DNA from: Rhodanobacter sp. A1T4
Lineage (GTDB): Bacteria > Pseudomonadota > Gammaproteobacteria > Xanthomonadales > Rhodanobacteraceae
Direction: 5' to 3'
NCBI RefSeq assembly: GCF_014207185.1
Contig: NZ_JACHCP010000008.1
Location: 214,128-278,127 of the forward strand
DNA: 64,000 nt
Shown here: positions 26,331 through 34,397 of the stretch, one piece after another
Layout of the letters: each line of letters starts with the position of its first letter
Position numbering within the stretch: the stretch's first letter is position 1
Notes under the pieces: generated by a model
Databases searched by the model: none
Seen by the model: the letters and a program-made list of their open reading frames with translations, nothing else
Told to the model about the DNA's origin: nothing
Program-made: the position numbers and the translations under genes

Positions 26331-26830
26331 GACGCGGCTCCCTCGGGCGACGTGACGATCGTCTGCAGAATTTCGAGCTTGCCCGTTGCCGCCTGCTTGA
26401 TGGCCGCCCGGATTCGCACGTAAGTACCGCAGCGGCAGATGTTGCCCGACATGGCTGCATCGATCTCCGCGTCGCTGGGGTTGGGTGATCGTTTGAGCAG
26501 GGCTGCCGCCGACATGATCTGCCCAGACTGGCAGTAGCCGCACTGCACGACATCCACATCCAGCCACGCCTGCTGGACCTTCTGCCCGCTGGGCGTATCG
26601 CCGATGGCCTCGATAGTGGTGATGGCCTTACTGCCTATCGACCCCACGGGGAGCACACATGCACGAACCGGCTGACCGTCCAGATGCACCGTGCATGCCC
26701 CGCATTGCGCGATGCCGCAGCCGAATTTGGTTCCCATCAGGCCGATGACGTCGCGCAGAACCCAGAGCAACGGCATATCCGCAGGAACATCGACCGAATG
26801 CGACTCGCCGTTAACGGACAAGGACAGCAT
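26327..26830 (-). CDS. [2Fe-2S] ferredoxin-like small subunit
   Basis: This 167-residue iron-sulfur subunit of a molybdenum hydroxylase has an N-terminal plant-type [2Fe-2S] site, [21 protein letters not shown] (residues about 40-60), and a second C-terminal helical site, CGYCQSGQI and CRCGTY. It passes electrons from the Mo centre to the cytochrome subunit. ATG 26830 follows a GGAGG site (Met 18 of the longer open frame). First gene of the operon, overlapping the Mo subunit gene by 4 nt. It has no signal of its own and is presumably co-exported with the Tat-tagged large subunit. Confidence 0.93.
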   Translation of the reverse strand: MLSLSVNGESHSVDVPADMPLLWVLRDVIGLMGTKFGCGIAQCGACTVHLDGQPVRACVLPVGSIGSKAITTIEAIGDTPSGQKVQQAWLDVDVVQCGYCQSGQIMSAAALLKRSPNPSDAEIDAAMSGNICRCGTYVRIRAAIKQAATGKLEILQTIVTSPEGAAS

Positions 26831-27150
26831 AGGTACCTCCGCACTGCGTTGAGAATCCGGGAAACGAGGCTTGGGCGCCAAGTATCAAACAGCGGGTGGG
26901 ATTCGCTCCCAGACGGGTGTTGAAAACGCCATTTCAGCAACACATTCGTGAGAATCTCGTATACCAGAAGACCCCTGCTCGCGATAGCGCGGTGGGCGCA
27001 CTTACTGACGAATGTCGCGCTAGACTGAAATCCGCAAGCGGGCAGCCCGATAGCGGGTTGCGGACATATTATTCTGGTCCAGCCAGATTAACGGTCCGCA
27101 GCCTTCCGCAGGTTTTGCTGCTTACCCTTCCCAAGCTGGCGACATGATCG
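26831..27150. promoter_or_regulatory. divergent promoter region
   Basis: This 320-bp spacer separates the Mo-hydroxylase operon (leftward) from the xdhC-mobA maturation pair (rightward), so it must contain both promoters. No clear palindrome or hairpin was found in it. Confidence 0.4.
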
Positions 27151-28245
27151 ATGAATTCGGCGCACGAGCTGAACACCCTGATCGATGCACTACGCAAGCT
27201 GCGCTGCGATACGCTGCCCAGGGCGGCACTGGCAACACTGACCCGCACGCGCGGCTCCACCTTTCGCCGTCCCGGCACACGCATGCTTGTGTTGGGTGAC
27301 GGAAACGTGGTCTGTGAACTGTCCGGCGGCTGCCCGCAACGCGATATCGTGGCGCGTGCGCAGGAAGTCATCGCCAGCACCCTTCCCCGCCTGATCCAAT
27401 ACAACGCGGATTCGGGCCTCGATGTACTGCTGGAGATGGGTTGCGGCGGTGAGCTTGAGGTATTGATCGAGCCGCTGGCGACAGCAAATGCGCTCGGTTT
27501 TATCGATGCCCTGGCGCAATGCCTCGGTGAGCGACGCTGCGCTTGGCTCGCCACCTTGTTCGCTGTCGACGGGATGGTGGCGATGCCCCAGCGGATGTTG
27601 TGGTGCGAACGCGATGTCTTGCATGACGATATCGCCGATCCGGCACTGACCCGTTCGATCATCGACGCCGTCACGCCGACGACAGGTAAACGCACCACCA
27701 CGCTGCGCCTGCCATCAGCACGAGGCACGGTCGATGTACTGGTGGAACCGGTAGAACCACCGCACGCGCTGGTCGTCATCGGCAGCAGTGCCGCCGCACG
27801 CGCGCTGTTGCCCCTGGCCAGGGCCTTGGGTTGGCAGACAACCCTGGTCGATCACGATCCGGCGCGCCTGCAGGCGACGCAACTGCCGGCCGGATTGCAT
27901 GCCGTTTGTGCAACGCCAGCCAGCTTGTGCAGTGCGTTGCCGCTCGACGCGCAAAGCTCGGTAGTGGTGATGACGCACAACCTAGAACAGGACATCGCCT
28001 ATCTGGCTGCGTTACAGGGCGCGCCGGTGTCCTATCTCGGCGCACTCGGATCGCGTGAACGCGTGGGACGAATGCGCGACCACCCCGCGCTTGCCGGGCT
28101 GCACGTGCATGCGCCCGCGGGGCTGGACATCGGCTCGGAAACACCAGAGGAAATCGCATTGGCGATCGCCGCCGAAATCATGGCCGTCATCAACAAACGT
28201 GATGGTGGTCGGCTGCGCGACAACGAAGGCGCGATTCACGGATGA
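27151..28245 (+). CDS. XdhC/CoxI family molybdenum cofactor chaperone
   Basis: This 364-residue protein has an N-terminal XdhC_CoxI domain (ATLTRTRGSTFRRPGTRMLV, ELSGGCPQRDIVARA) and a C-terminal Rossmann domain (VVIGSSAAARALLPLARALGWQTTLVDHDPARL, then YLGALGSRERVGRM). Such proteins bind the molybdenum cofactor, help its sulfuration and insert it into xanthine dehydrogenase-type enzymes. The expected glycine-rich GxGxxx motif reads GSSAAA. Placed divergently beside the Mo enzyme it must serve. It overlaps the next gene by 4 nt (ATGA). Confidence 0.92.
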   Translation: MNSAHELNTLIDALRKLRCDTLPRAALATLTRTRGSTFRRPGTRMLVLGDGNVVCELSGGCPQRDIVARAQEVIASTLPRLIQYNADSGLDVLLEMGCGGELEVLIEPLATANALGFIDALAQCLGERRCAWLATLFAVDGMVAMPQRMLWCERDVLHDDIADPALTRSIIDAVTPTTGKRTTTLRLPSARGTVDVLVEPVEPPHALVVIGSSAAARALLPLARALGWQTTLVDHDPARLQATQLPAGLHAVCATPASLCSALPLDAQSSVVVMTHNLEQDIAYLAALQGAPVSYLGALGSRERVGRMRDHPALAGLHVHAPAGLDIGSETPEEIALAIAAEIMAVINKRDGGRLRDNEGAIHG

Positions 28246-28868
28246 GCCACCGCGTAGAAAACCCGGCATCGCCCGTCATCCTGCTGCTTGCAGCAGGCGA
28301 AAGTCTGCGTTTTGGCGACATCAAGCAACTGGTCGAGATCCAGGGTGAACCGATGGTGCGCCGTGCCGCGCGGAGCGCGCTGGAGCAAGACATCCCTGTC
28401 GTCGTGGTGACGGGTGCCTATGCTGAACAAGTCGAGGCCGTACTCGACGACTTGCTGTTGCGGTTGATCCGATTCGACGGCTGGGTCGAGGGCATGGGCA
28501 GCTCGCTCGCCGCTGGCGTTCGTTACCTGGATGTCGAATATCCGCAAGCTTCTGCGCTACTCCTGTGTCTGGCCGATCAACCGCTCCTGGACCCGGCGTT
28601 GCTAGAGCATATGCTCCAGCGACATGCGCTGACACCGGAGCGCCTGCTCGTTAGCGAGCAGAACGGCATATCGGGTCCGCCGGTGCTGTTTCCTCGGGAT
28701 TGCTTTGCGGCACTGATGTCATGCTCCGGCCCGCGCGGTGCACATGACTTGATCGAGCGGGAAGCCGTGCGCGTCGAGCGATTTGCCTCGCTCGGCAGCA
28801 TCGACGTCGACACCCCGCTGGACCTGCAGCACGTGCGCGACCAGTTGACGAGAAACCGTTCTCGCTGA
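28242..28868 (+). CDS. MobA/MocA-like nucleotidyltransferase
   Basis: This 208-residue NTP-transferase has the N-terminal nucleotide motif [24 protein letters not shown] and the metal Asp region CLADQPLL, as in MocA/MobA-like enzymes that add CMP or GMP to molybdopterin. With XdhC it forms the dedicated maturation pair for the adjacent Mo hydroxylase. ATG overlaps the xdhC stop. Confidence 0.92.
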   Translation: MSHRVENPASPVILLLAAGESLRFGDIKQLVEIQGEPMVRRAARSALEQDIPVVVVTGAYAEQVEAVLDDLLLRLIRFDGWVEGMGSSLAAGVRYLDVEYPQASALLLCLADQPLLDPALLEHMLQRHALTPERLLVSEQNGISGPPVLFPRDCFAALMSCSGPRGAHDLIEREAVRVERFASLGSIDVDTPLDLQHVRDQLTRNRSR

Positions 28869-28869
28869 C

Positions 28870-28968
28870 GTCAGCAACAGTCACTTCACGGGCACCATCG
28901 ACGGCATCGTCAGCACCTCGGCGCTGGAATTGGGTGTGGACATCAGCAGCCTTGATATCACGTTTGCC
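28870..28968 (+). pseudogene. DEAD/DEAH helicase fragment
   Basis: Directly after the mobA-like stop, the plus strand reads [23 protein letters not shown], which matches helicase motif V of Lhr/DUF1998-type DEAD-box helicases (STxALELGxDI). About 30 codons remain, with no start and no other helicase motif. It marks a past recombination end point. Confidence 0.6.
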
Positions 28969-29116
28969 GTTTGTAGGCGAAAATCGTATCGAGCGAAATT
29001 GGACGCTAACGCTCACGAAGCTCACCGCGCTTACCGTGGAAACAACACGAGCCAAGCTGTACCGATCTTCGCTTCTTAAAGTCTCAAAAACAATTTGTAA
29101 TTGCGTCGGACCTGTA

Positions 29117-29221
29117 TGGAACGCACAGATCTTCGTCGCTGTTCTCGGGGCATCAAATTATATCTATGCCGAAGCGCACCGGTCGCAGAGTCTCGCGGAT
29201 TGGATCAATGCCCATATGGCG
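29117..29221 (+). pseudogene. IS21-family IstA transposase fragment
   Basis: The plus frame reads [19 protein letters not shown] then [10 protein letters not shown], which follows the catalytic-core segment of IS21 IstA proteins (xxVLGASNYTYAEATxTQxLPDWI). Only about 35 codons remain. After it a different frame (to 29318) is open but unrecognised. Confidence 0.7.
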
Positions 29222-29320
29222 GAGACGTCGACTTCGACCTGCTCGTAGCGACTGTTGCCGGTCATCACGAGCACGACGTCCCTACCAATGAGATCGTTCT
29301 GCTCGACCTACGCGCATAAG

Positions 29321-31861
29321 TTATCTCAGCAGCATCCAGTTTGCGTTGACTGTGATTGTTCCAGTGCCCTGACTGAAGTCATTGGGCCGCCACTGACTCG
29401 TATACACGATGGGGCCCAAGTCGATGGCGGCGTTCTGTAACAGAATGTCGGATGTTCCATCCGCGTCGAAATCCCCCGCCACGATGACCTGGCCCGTGGA
29501 CGGCAGCTGACGTCGTAGGAAGATCTGCCCCAGCTCAATACGGCCGGATAGCTCGTTCTGGAAGTCGGGCGAGAAAACCGTCATGCCCAGATCGCCGGTG
29601 ATGGGTTTGTACCAGACGATATTCGCATAGCCCAATCCCCGCGAATCGCCGACACCCGCTATGACCCAGCTGGAATCAAAAGTACCGGAGACATGACCCC
29701 AGTGCTGGTCGTAATAGCTCGTCGAATTCGCAAAGAGCTCGGACGGCTTGAAGTCCGCGCTCCGCTGCATATCGCCGACTCCAAAACTGAGGATCTCCAC
29801 ATCGCCTTCAGGATTGCGCAGCAGGATGTCCGAATAACCATTTTGATCGAAGTCTCCGATCCACGCTGTGTTCCAGTCTGATGTCTTCCCCGGACGAACA
29901 GCTTCGACGTCGAGAATTCGATCGCCGTCCATCAGCAATACCGTTCCGGTTTGCGTCGTGAAGTTCCAGATGAGAATGTCGGAGCGGCCATCATTGTTGA
30001 AATCACCGACCCCAATGACTCGATCATCCGCTTTCAACGTATACCCAATGGGAGAGTAATACGCCCTTGAGGGCAACTCCTGCAGATGGACGGGATCCTT
30101 CCAGACTCCCAATTCCCCATCGTGGGAGAACAGAACGCTGGCGTAGCCGTCCCCATAAAAGTCACCGATGGCCTCCTCCTTGAACTCAGCTGTCAGTTCC
30201 GGTTGGTGCAGGGATACGGATTCATATTGAAGCGAGGGAGCAGCCGTCGGCTCAACGATTTCTGTCAGGAACTCCGTCGAGTTCTGGGTATTTCTCCACA
30301 ACGGATCATAGGTGACGTTTCCATTCAGACTCATCGTGCGGTTGGCATTGAAGGTCACTGCCGGATGCTCGGGAAGTGCGGTGCCGGCAACGACAACGTT
30401 CTCGAAGCGTAGATGTGAAAGCTGATGTTGCTGATCGTAACTCTGCAGCAGGTTCGGGAGTTTTTGCGCGTCCACGACCTGAATGTTTCTGAATAGCAGA
30501 TCATCGATTCCAGCGAGATCACCATTCTCTTTCGAAAAGGGGCCCGGCCGCACGGCCAAACTGAAGAGCCGGAAGTTGGCGTTTTCCACGCGCAGGTCAT
30601 CGAACAGATAGTGCCGGAGCGTTCCCTTGCCACCCTGGTGAGCCGAGAAGATCGCCCCTTCCATGCTTTCATAAGCATATTCGGTGCGGATCACATCCGA
30701 ATTCTCGACGAGTACGTCATGAACGTTGATGTTGAGGTTGCCGCCCATGGTATCGGAGATCTCGAATGGGGCCGAATATTTTAGCTGCCAGATCGTGCAG
30801 CCACTGATTAGCAGGTTCGAAGAGTTCAAATGGATGGCGCTGTCGCCTACTTTGAAGAAACTGTTGCGAAGGATGCTGCCGCGATCGTCCGAGCCGTAGG
30901 CAGCTGCCACGCCATCGGTGTTGCCGTGCCACGCGATGATCTTCACGTTGTCGATAACGTTGCGCGTGGCGGTATTGTCCTTGCCATCGCTAAAAGTCTT
31001 GTTATAGCCGCCGAGCGCGATGTTATAGATCGGGGACTGAATCAGCGTAATGCCCTCGACGTATCCTAAAGTTTCATTCGGAGCCGAGATCATGGCTGGA
31101 CAGTTCGGAACGCACGCGCTCTTCTGAAGATTCTCCCCCGAGAGGATGCCTCTTCCGCGAATCGCCCAGTTAGATGCGCCATCTGCAACCTGGAAGAATC
31201 CTTTGACGTACGCACCGCCCGCCACATAGACCACCTCGCCAGACTGGATCACGTAAGGACTCGTTCCAAGGTCATGCACCCCGGGTCCGAAATAGTGGAC
31301 GCCAGGTTTACTCGGTGGCGGCACATTCGCTTCAGGCGGGTTGGCGAAAATGAGAAGGGGGTTGGTCAAATCGACGTTTGACTCCGTGCAGGTTGAGCCG
31401 GAGGTACAAAAATCCACGGCGTATTGCCCTGGATGGTTAATCGTAAAGCGAATCGTTGATCCGTCGACGGTGACCGGGATCTGGTCATGGCTCGGAAGCA
31501 CGCGAGCTGAGGTAAAGGGCTGCTGGTTCGTGATGGAGATGGTGACCGAATCGCCAAATGAGAAACTCGTCCAGGCAGTCGATTGCTCCTCCGTGGAAGA
31601 GGTTGGTTGACCGTTCAGTTGGCCATTCGTGAAGCCGGGATTCGGCGTCTGATATACGAACGAGTCGTATGAATGATCATTCTGAATGACCTGCACCGAG
31701 TACTGCGGCGAGGGGGAAATATCCGAAGGCCCCGGATAGACCGTTACGGATTCCACTTGAACCGGGACATTTGAATTCTGCCCCCAGGCAATCGTCACTG
31801 TTGCGAGGGACAATAAGCCGAGGAGACCGCAGAAACTTGTTCGTACCGAATTCCAAACCAT
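29321..31861 (-). CDS. secreted beta-helix glycosidase (GH49-like) with FG-GAP repeats
   Basis: This is an 846-residue exported enzyme. After a signal peptide (ending AWGQ), an N-terminal beta-sandwich (to about 170) is followed by a right-handed beta-helix (about 180-530) with GVHYFGPGVHDLG, VVYVAGGAYVKGFF, GNTDGVAAAYGSDDRGSILRNSFFKVGDSAIHL. This pattern fits GH49 dextranase/isopullulanase, with the paired Asp residues of the clan N active site. From about residue 555 there are FG-GAP/VCBS-like repeats such as GDFNNDGRSDILIWN and GDFDADGTSDILLQN. It probably cuts alpha-glucans outside the cell. A GGAGGAGG site precedes ATG 31861. Last gene of a three-gene leftward operon. Confidence 0.82.
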   Translation of the reverse strand: MVWNSVRTSFCGLLGLLSLATVTIAWGQNSNVPVQVESVTVYPGPSDISPSPQYSVQVIQNDHSYDSFVYQTPNPGFTNGQLNGQPTSSTEEQSTAWTSFSFGDSVTISITNQQPFTSARVLPSHDQIPVTVDGSTIRFTINHPGQYAVDFCTSGSTCTESNVDLTNPLLIFANPPEANVPPPSKPGVHYFGPGVHDLGTSPYVIQSGEVVYVAGGAYVKGFFQVADGASNWAIRGRGILSGENLQKSACVPNCPAMISAPNETLGYVEGITLIQSPIYNIALGGYNKTFSDGKDNTATRNVIDNVKIIAWHGNTDGVAAAYGSDDRGSILRNSFFKVGDSAIHLNSSNLLISGCTIWQLKYSAPFEISDTMGGNLNINVHDVLVENSDVIRTEYAYESMEGAIFSAHQGGKGTLRHYLFDDLRVENANFRLFSLAVRPGPFSKENGDLAGIDDLLFRNIQVVDAQKLPNLLQSYDQQHQLSHLRFENVVVAGTALPEHPAVTFNANRTMSLNGNVTYDPLWRNTQNSTEFLTEIVEPTAAPSLQYESVSLHQPELTAEFKEEAIGDFYGDGYASVLFSHDGELGVWKDPVHLQELPSRAYYSPIGYTLKADDRVIGVGDFNNDGRSDILIWNFTTQTGTVLLMDGDRILDVEAVRPGKTSDWNTAWIGDFDQNGYSDILLRNPEGDVEILSFGVGDMQRSADFKPSELFANSTSYYDQHWGHVSGTFDSSWVIAGVGDSRGLGYANIVWYKPITGDLGMTVFSPDFQNELSGRIELGQIFLRRQLPSTGQVIVAGDFDADGTSDILLQNAAIDLGPIVYTSQWRPNDFSQGTGTITVNANWMLLR

Positions 31862-31917
31862 AAAGCCTCCTCCAGTTCTCGCAACTGACTTTCCTACTTA
31901 CATCTCGCCATTGATAA

Positions 31918-33060
31918 TCAACGGGTCGGTGTCGGCTCGATCACTACTCGGCCACTTTCCGTTAGAGCACCACAACGATAGACATCGAACGGCGGATCAC
32001 CGATCCAGGAATAATAGATAAGTGCCGTGAGACGCCTCTCATGGATCAGTTGACCAAAGTCCCCCATCATTTCCTGTACGAGTAAGTTGCGCGAATGCTC
32101 ATCTGAAGGGCAGCCTTTATTTGCATTCGAAAATCCCCACTCCGTAATCCAGCAAGGCTTGCCATTCGGCGAACCGACGGGAGAGCAGACAGGCATAACC
32201 AACCCTTGCAAGCTTCGCAAACGATGGATTGCGGAGACCTTGTTACCAGGACCATCACCCCAAGGATAGGTGTGAAGGTTGTAGGCATCAACGAGCTTGT
32301 CCAACCCGTTTGCTCGGAAAAACGCTATCGTCGCGCCAACGCTGACCCCGTCATATTTCTTCGGCGTCGGCCACGGTCCTTCTTGCACGATATCGACAAG
32401 ACTGGTCGGAAGCAGTGGCGTCTTTCGATTAAGTTTCGAACGATCCCGTGCCTGCTTTAGCGCAGCCAATGCTTTGAGATATTGCAGGTAACCCTTCGCG
32501 ACTTGCTGTCCTTCCGGATCATGATAAAGATCGTTCAGGCCAAGGACTCTTCCCTCTCCCGGCAAGCTGAAGTCGGGGTTGTTGCCAGCCATATTGATCT
32601 CATTTTCAAATTCGATCCCGGCAAGAACGATTCCGTCGGCGTCGAGCTTATCCATCACCGTCTGGAAATACTGTCCGGATAGTTCGGGGCTCAAAGATGA
32701 AAATGGAGACCCCGCCCATATCCCCGGAAATTCACGTGGGCGGTAGGGGCGTATTGGAGCGTTGGGCGCGTATTTCCCATGCAGGATCAAGACAGTCGCA
32801 ATGCCTTGAGCATCAGCTCTCCTGATGAAATCGATGCTTTTGTCGAGGTCCTGCTCATACATACCAAAGCGAATGACGTGGATGCCAGCGGTCTTCAGAT
32901 TAACGAGGGCTGCATTTTGATCCGCTATGCCGAACTGCAACGGGTGAACGAAGTTGACACCGCGAATGACGTTCTGCGCATACACCGCTCCACCGAAGAG
33001 GGAAAGAACCAGAAGAAAGCCCAGAACTGTGAGCAAGCGACATTGCTTCGTTACGGACAT
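31918..33060 (-). CDS. secreted clan GH-A glycoside hydrolase
   Basis: This is a 380-residue exported TIM-barrel glycosidase. After the signal peptide (LTVLGFLLVLSLFGGAVYAQ) the barrel shows FENEIN (acid/base Glu, about residue 170) and WITEWGFS (nucleophile Glu, about 303), the paired catalytic motifs of clan A families such as GH5/GH39/GH53-like. The exact family is not clear. It lies 56 bp before the GH49-like gene and 69 bp after the GH16 gene, so the three are probably co-transcribed. Confidence 0.83.
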   Translation of the reverse strand: MSVTKQCRLLTVLGFLLVLSLFGGAVYAQNVIRGVNFVHPLQFGIADQNAALVNLKTAGIHVIRFGMYEQDLDKSIDFIRRADAQGIATVLILHGKYAPNAPIRPYRPREFPGIWAGSPFSSLSPELSGQYFQTVMDKLDADGIVLAGIEFENEINMAGNNPDFSLPGEGRVLGLNDLYHDPEGQQVAKGYLQYLKALAALKQARDRSKLNRKTPLLPTSLVDIVQEGPWPTPKKYDGVSVGATIAFFRANGLDKLVDAYNLHTYPWGDGPGNKVSAIHRLRSLQGLVMPVCSPVGSPNGKPCWITEWGFSNANKGCPSDEHSRNLLVQEMMGDFGQLIHERRLTALIYYSWIGDPPFDVYRCGALTESGRVVIEPTPTR

Positions 33061-33129
33061 GAATTTCTCCGGAAATAATCAGAGACCGTGTGTTTCAGGA
33101 CGCATGTGACAGACCAAGCTCGCTGCCTG

Positions 33130-33981
33130 TCAGCGGTCGCTGGACTTGAGTGCGGTGATGCGCAGCGATTGGACAACCATGCCGTGACCTTCGGGATGGT
33201 TCGGCACGGGACCGTTTGCCCAGTCAGCGAGCGCGGCGGAGAACCAGACATTCGCCGGACCTTTGATAGTGCCGTTGGTTTTCAGGGCTGCAATAGGTTC
33301 TCCGTCGACTTCGAAGATTAGCTCTCTCGGCGTCCACAAAACGCCGTAATCATGGAAGCCATAAGAAAGGTTATCGGTGAACTTCGCGCCGAATCCAACG
33401 CCCGCATGTTTTTCACTCTTGCTCGTGGGCCAGTATTGCAGTCCGAGGTGGCTGCAATTGGGATATTCGACTTCACCCACATCAATCTCATAGTGATCTT
33501 GAGTGGTCAGCCAGAAAGCGTTGTTCATGCCCTTGATGTCAGCGATTTTCATCCTGGCCTCAAAGAAGCCGTAGGGATACTGCGCCTTGGTAAATATTGA
33601 ACCGGTAGACCAGCGGGCACGACAATCGGTCGCGACCAAAGTTTTGAATCTCGCCCCGACGTTCGATGCCTCCACGTTACCGGGTCGGCGGCACGATTTG
33701 AGGGCCGCCAGATCGTCTGTTTGAGCCGTCCAATCCGACTGAAGCTCGTCAGGTTTTGAGAATGTCGTTGCAAAGATCGGCGACATAGAAAGATAGTCCG
33801 CTATGAGTGCGCGATCTGCCGCCGTAACCGGTCGCCTCGTACCGAACGTTTGGTCCGGGGACCCGAACGTAACGGGTCCGGCAAGACTTGTTGCCAGAGC
33901 AAACGAACTCATCAGGGTGCTAGCAACAGTCGCGAGAAGGACGCGAACCAACGTCTGCGTGAGAAGGTTGATTTTCGGCAT
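33130..33981 (-). CDS. secreted GH16 family glycoside hydrolase
   Basis: This is a 283-residue exported protein. After the signal peptide, a jelly-roll domain carries EIDVGEVE (about residue 167), matching the GH16 catalytic ExDxxE motif, with FFEARMKIADIKGMNNAFWL upstream and DYGVLWTPRELIFEVDGEPI downstream. GH16 enzymes cleave beta-1,3 or mixed glucans, agar or carrageenan. The sequence is closer to laminarinase/agarase-like members, with subfamily unresolved. AAGGAAGG precedes the ATG. First gene of the leftward operon. Confidence 0.9.
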   Translation of the reverse strand: MPKINLLTQTLVRVLLATVASTLMSSFALATSLAGPVTFGSPDQTFGTRRPVTAADRALIADYLSMSPIFATTFSKPDELQSDWTAQTDDLAALKSCRRPGNVEASNVGARFKTLVATDCRARWSTGSIFTKAQYPYGFFEARMKIADIKGMNNAFWLTTQDHYEIDVGEVEYPNCSHLGLQYWPTSKSEKHAGVGFGAKFTDNLSYGFHDYGVLWTPRELIFEVDGEPIAALKTNGTIKGPANVWFSAALADWANGPVPNHPEGHGMVVQSLRITALKSSDR

Positions 33982-34132
33982 TTTCCTTCCTTAGCTAATT
34001 TCAGTAGGCGCGTATCGGATGGCTAATCAGTTCAAGCCCGTTGCATATTTCGCAGAAATCTCAGATTAACTTATTCGGCATTGCACTTTTATGTCTGCCG
34101 ATCGCGAGTAATAAATACGGCGCGATATAAAA

Positions 34133-34155
34133 ACGCCGCCTAAACATGGCGGCGT
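34133..34155 (-). terminator. intrinsic terminator
   Basis: ACGCCGCC (34133-34140), loop TAAACAT, GGCGGCGT (34148-34155). On the minus strand the stem is followed by a TTTTTATAT tract, which gives a classic rho-independent terminator for the giant glycosidase gene. Confidence 0.75.
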
Positions 34156-34329
34156 CAGAACTGCAGGGTCGCTAAGATCAACAGATCAGCGAACGGCTAG
34201 ATACTGGGGCGGCGCTTCATGCTGAGGGTGGGATACTTCCAAGCGGGGTGTCACCAACAACTCCACAGCTCGCCTTCTTGATCAGTAGCGTCATCGAGTC
34301 TCACACGAGCGAGCGTCCTTCTCGATAGC

Positions 34330-34360
34330 GGACGGCCTCGTTGAATTTCCGAGGCCGTCC
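34330..34360. terminator. hairpin downstream of GH2-GH64 gene
   Basis: GGACGGCCTCG (34330-34340) and CGAGGCCGTCC (34350-34360) make a perfect 11-bp stem with a 9-nt loop, 38 bp beyond the stop of the giant gene. No U-tract; it may protect the mRNA 3' end or act with the downstream intrinsic terminator. Confidence 0.6.
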
Positions 34361-34397
34361 GTCATCATCTGGTGCATATCAGATCGCTGAGGACATG

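Larger units (their letters stand above)
33982..34397. other. intergenic region with two terminators
   Basis: 416 bp without a gene between the GH2-GH64 fusion gene and the GH16 gene. It holds a perfect hairpin at 34330-34360 and an intrinsic terminator at 34133-34155, leaving about 150 bp for the promoter of the GH16 operon. Confidence 0.6.
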
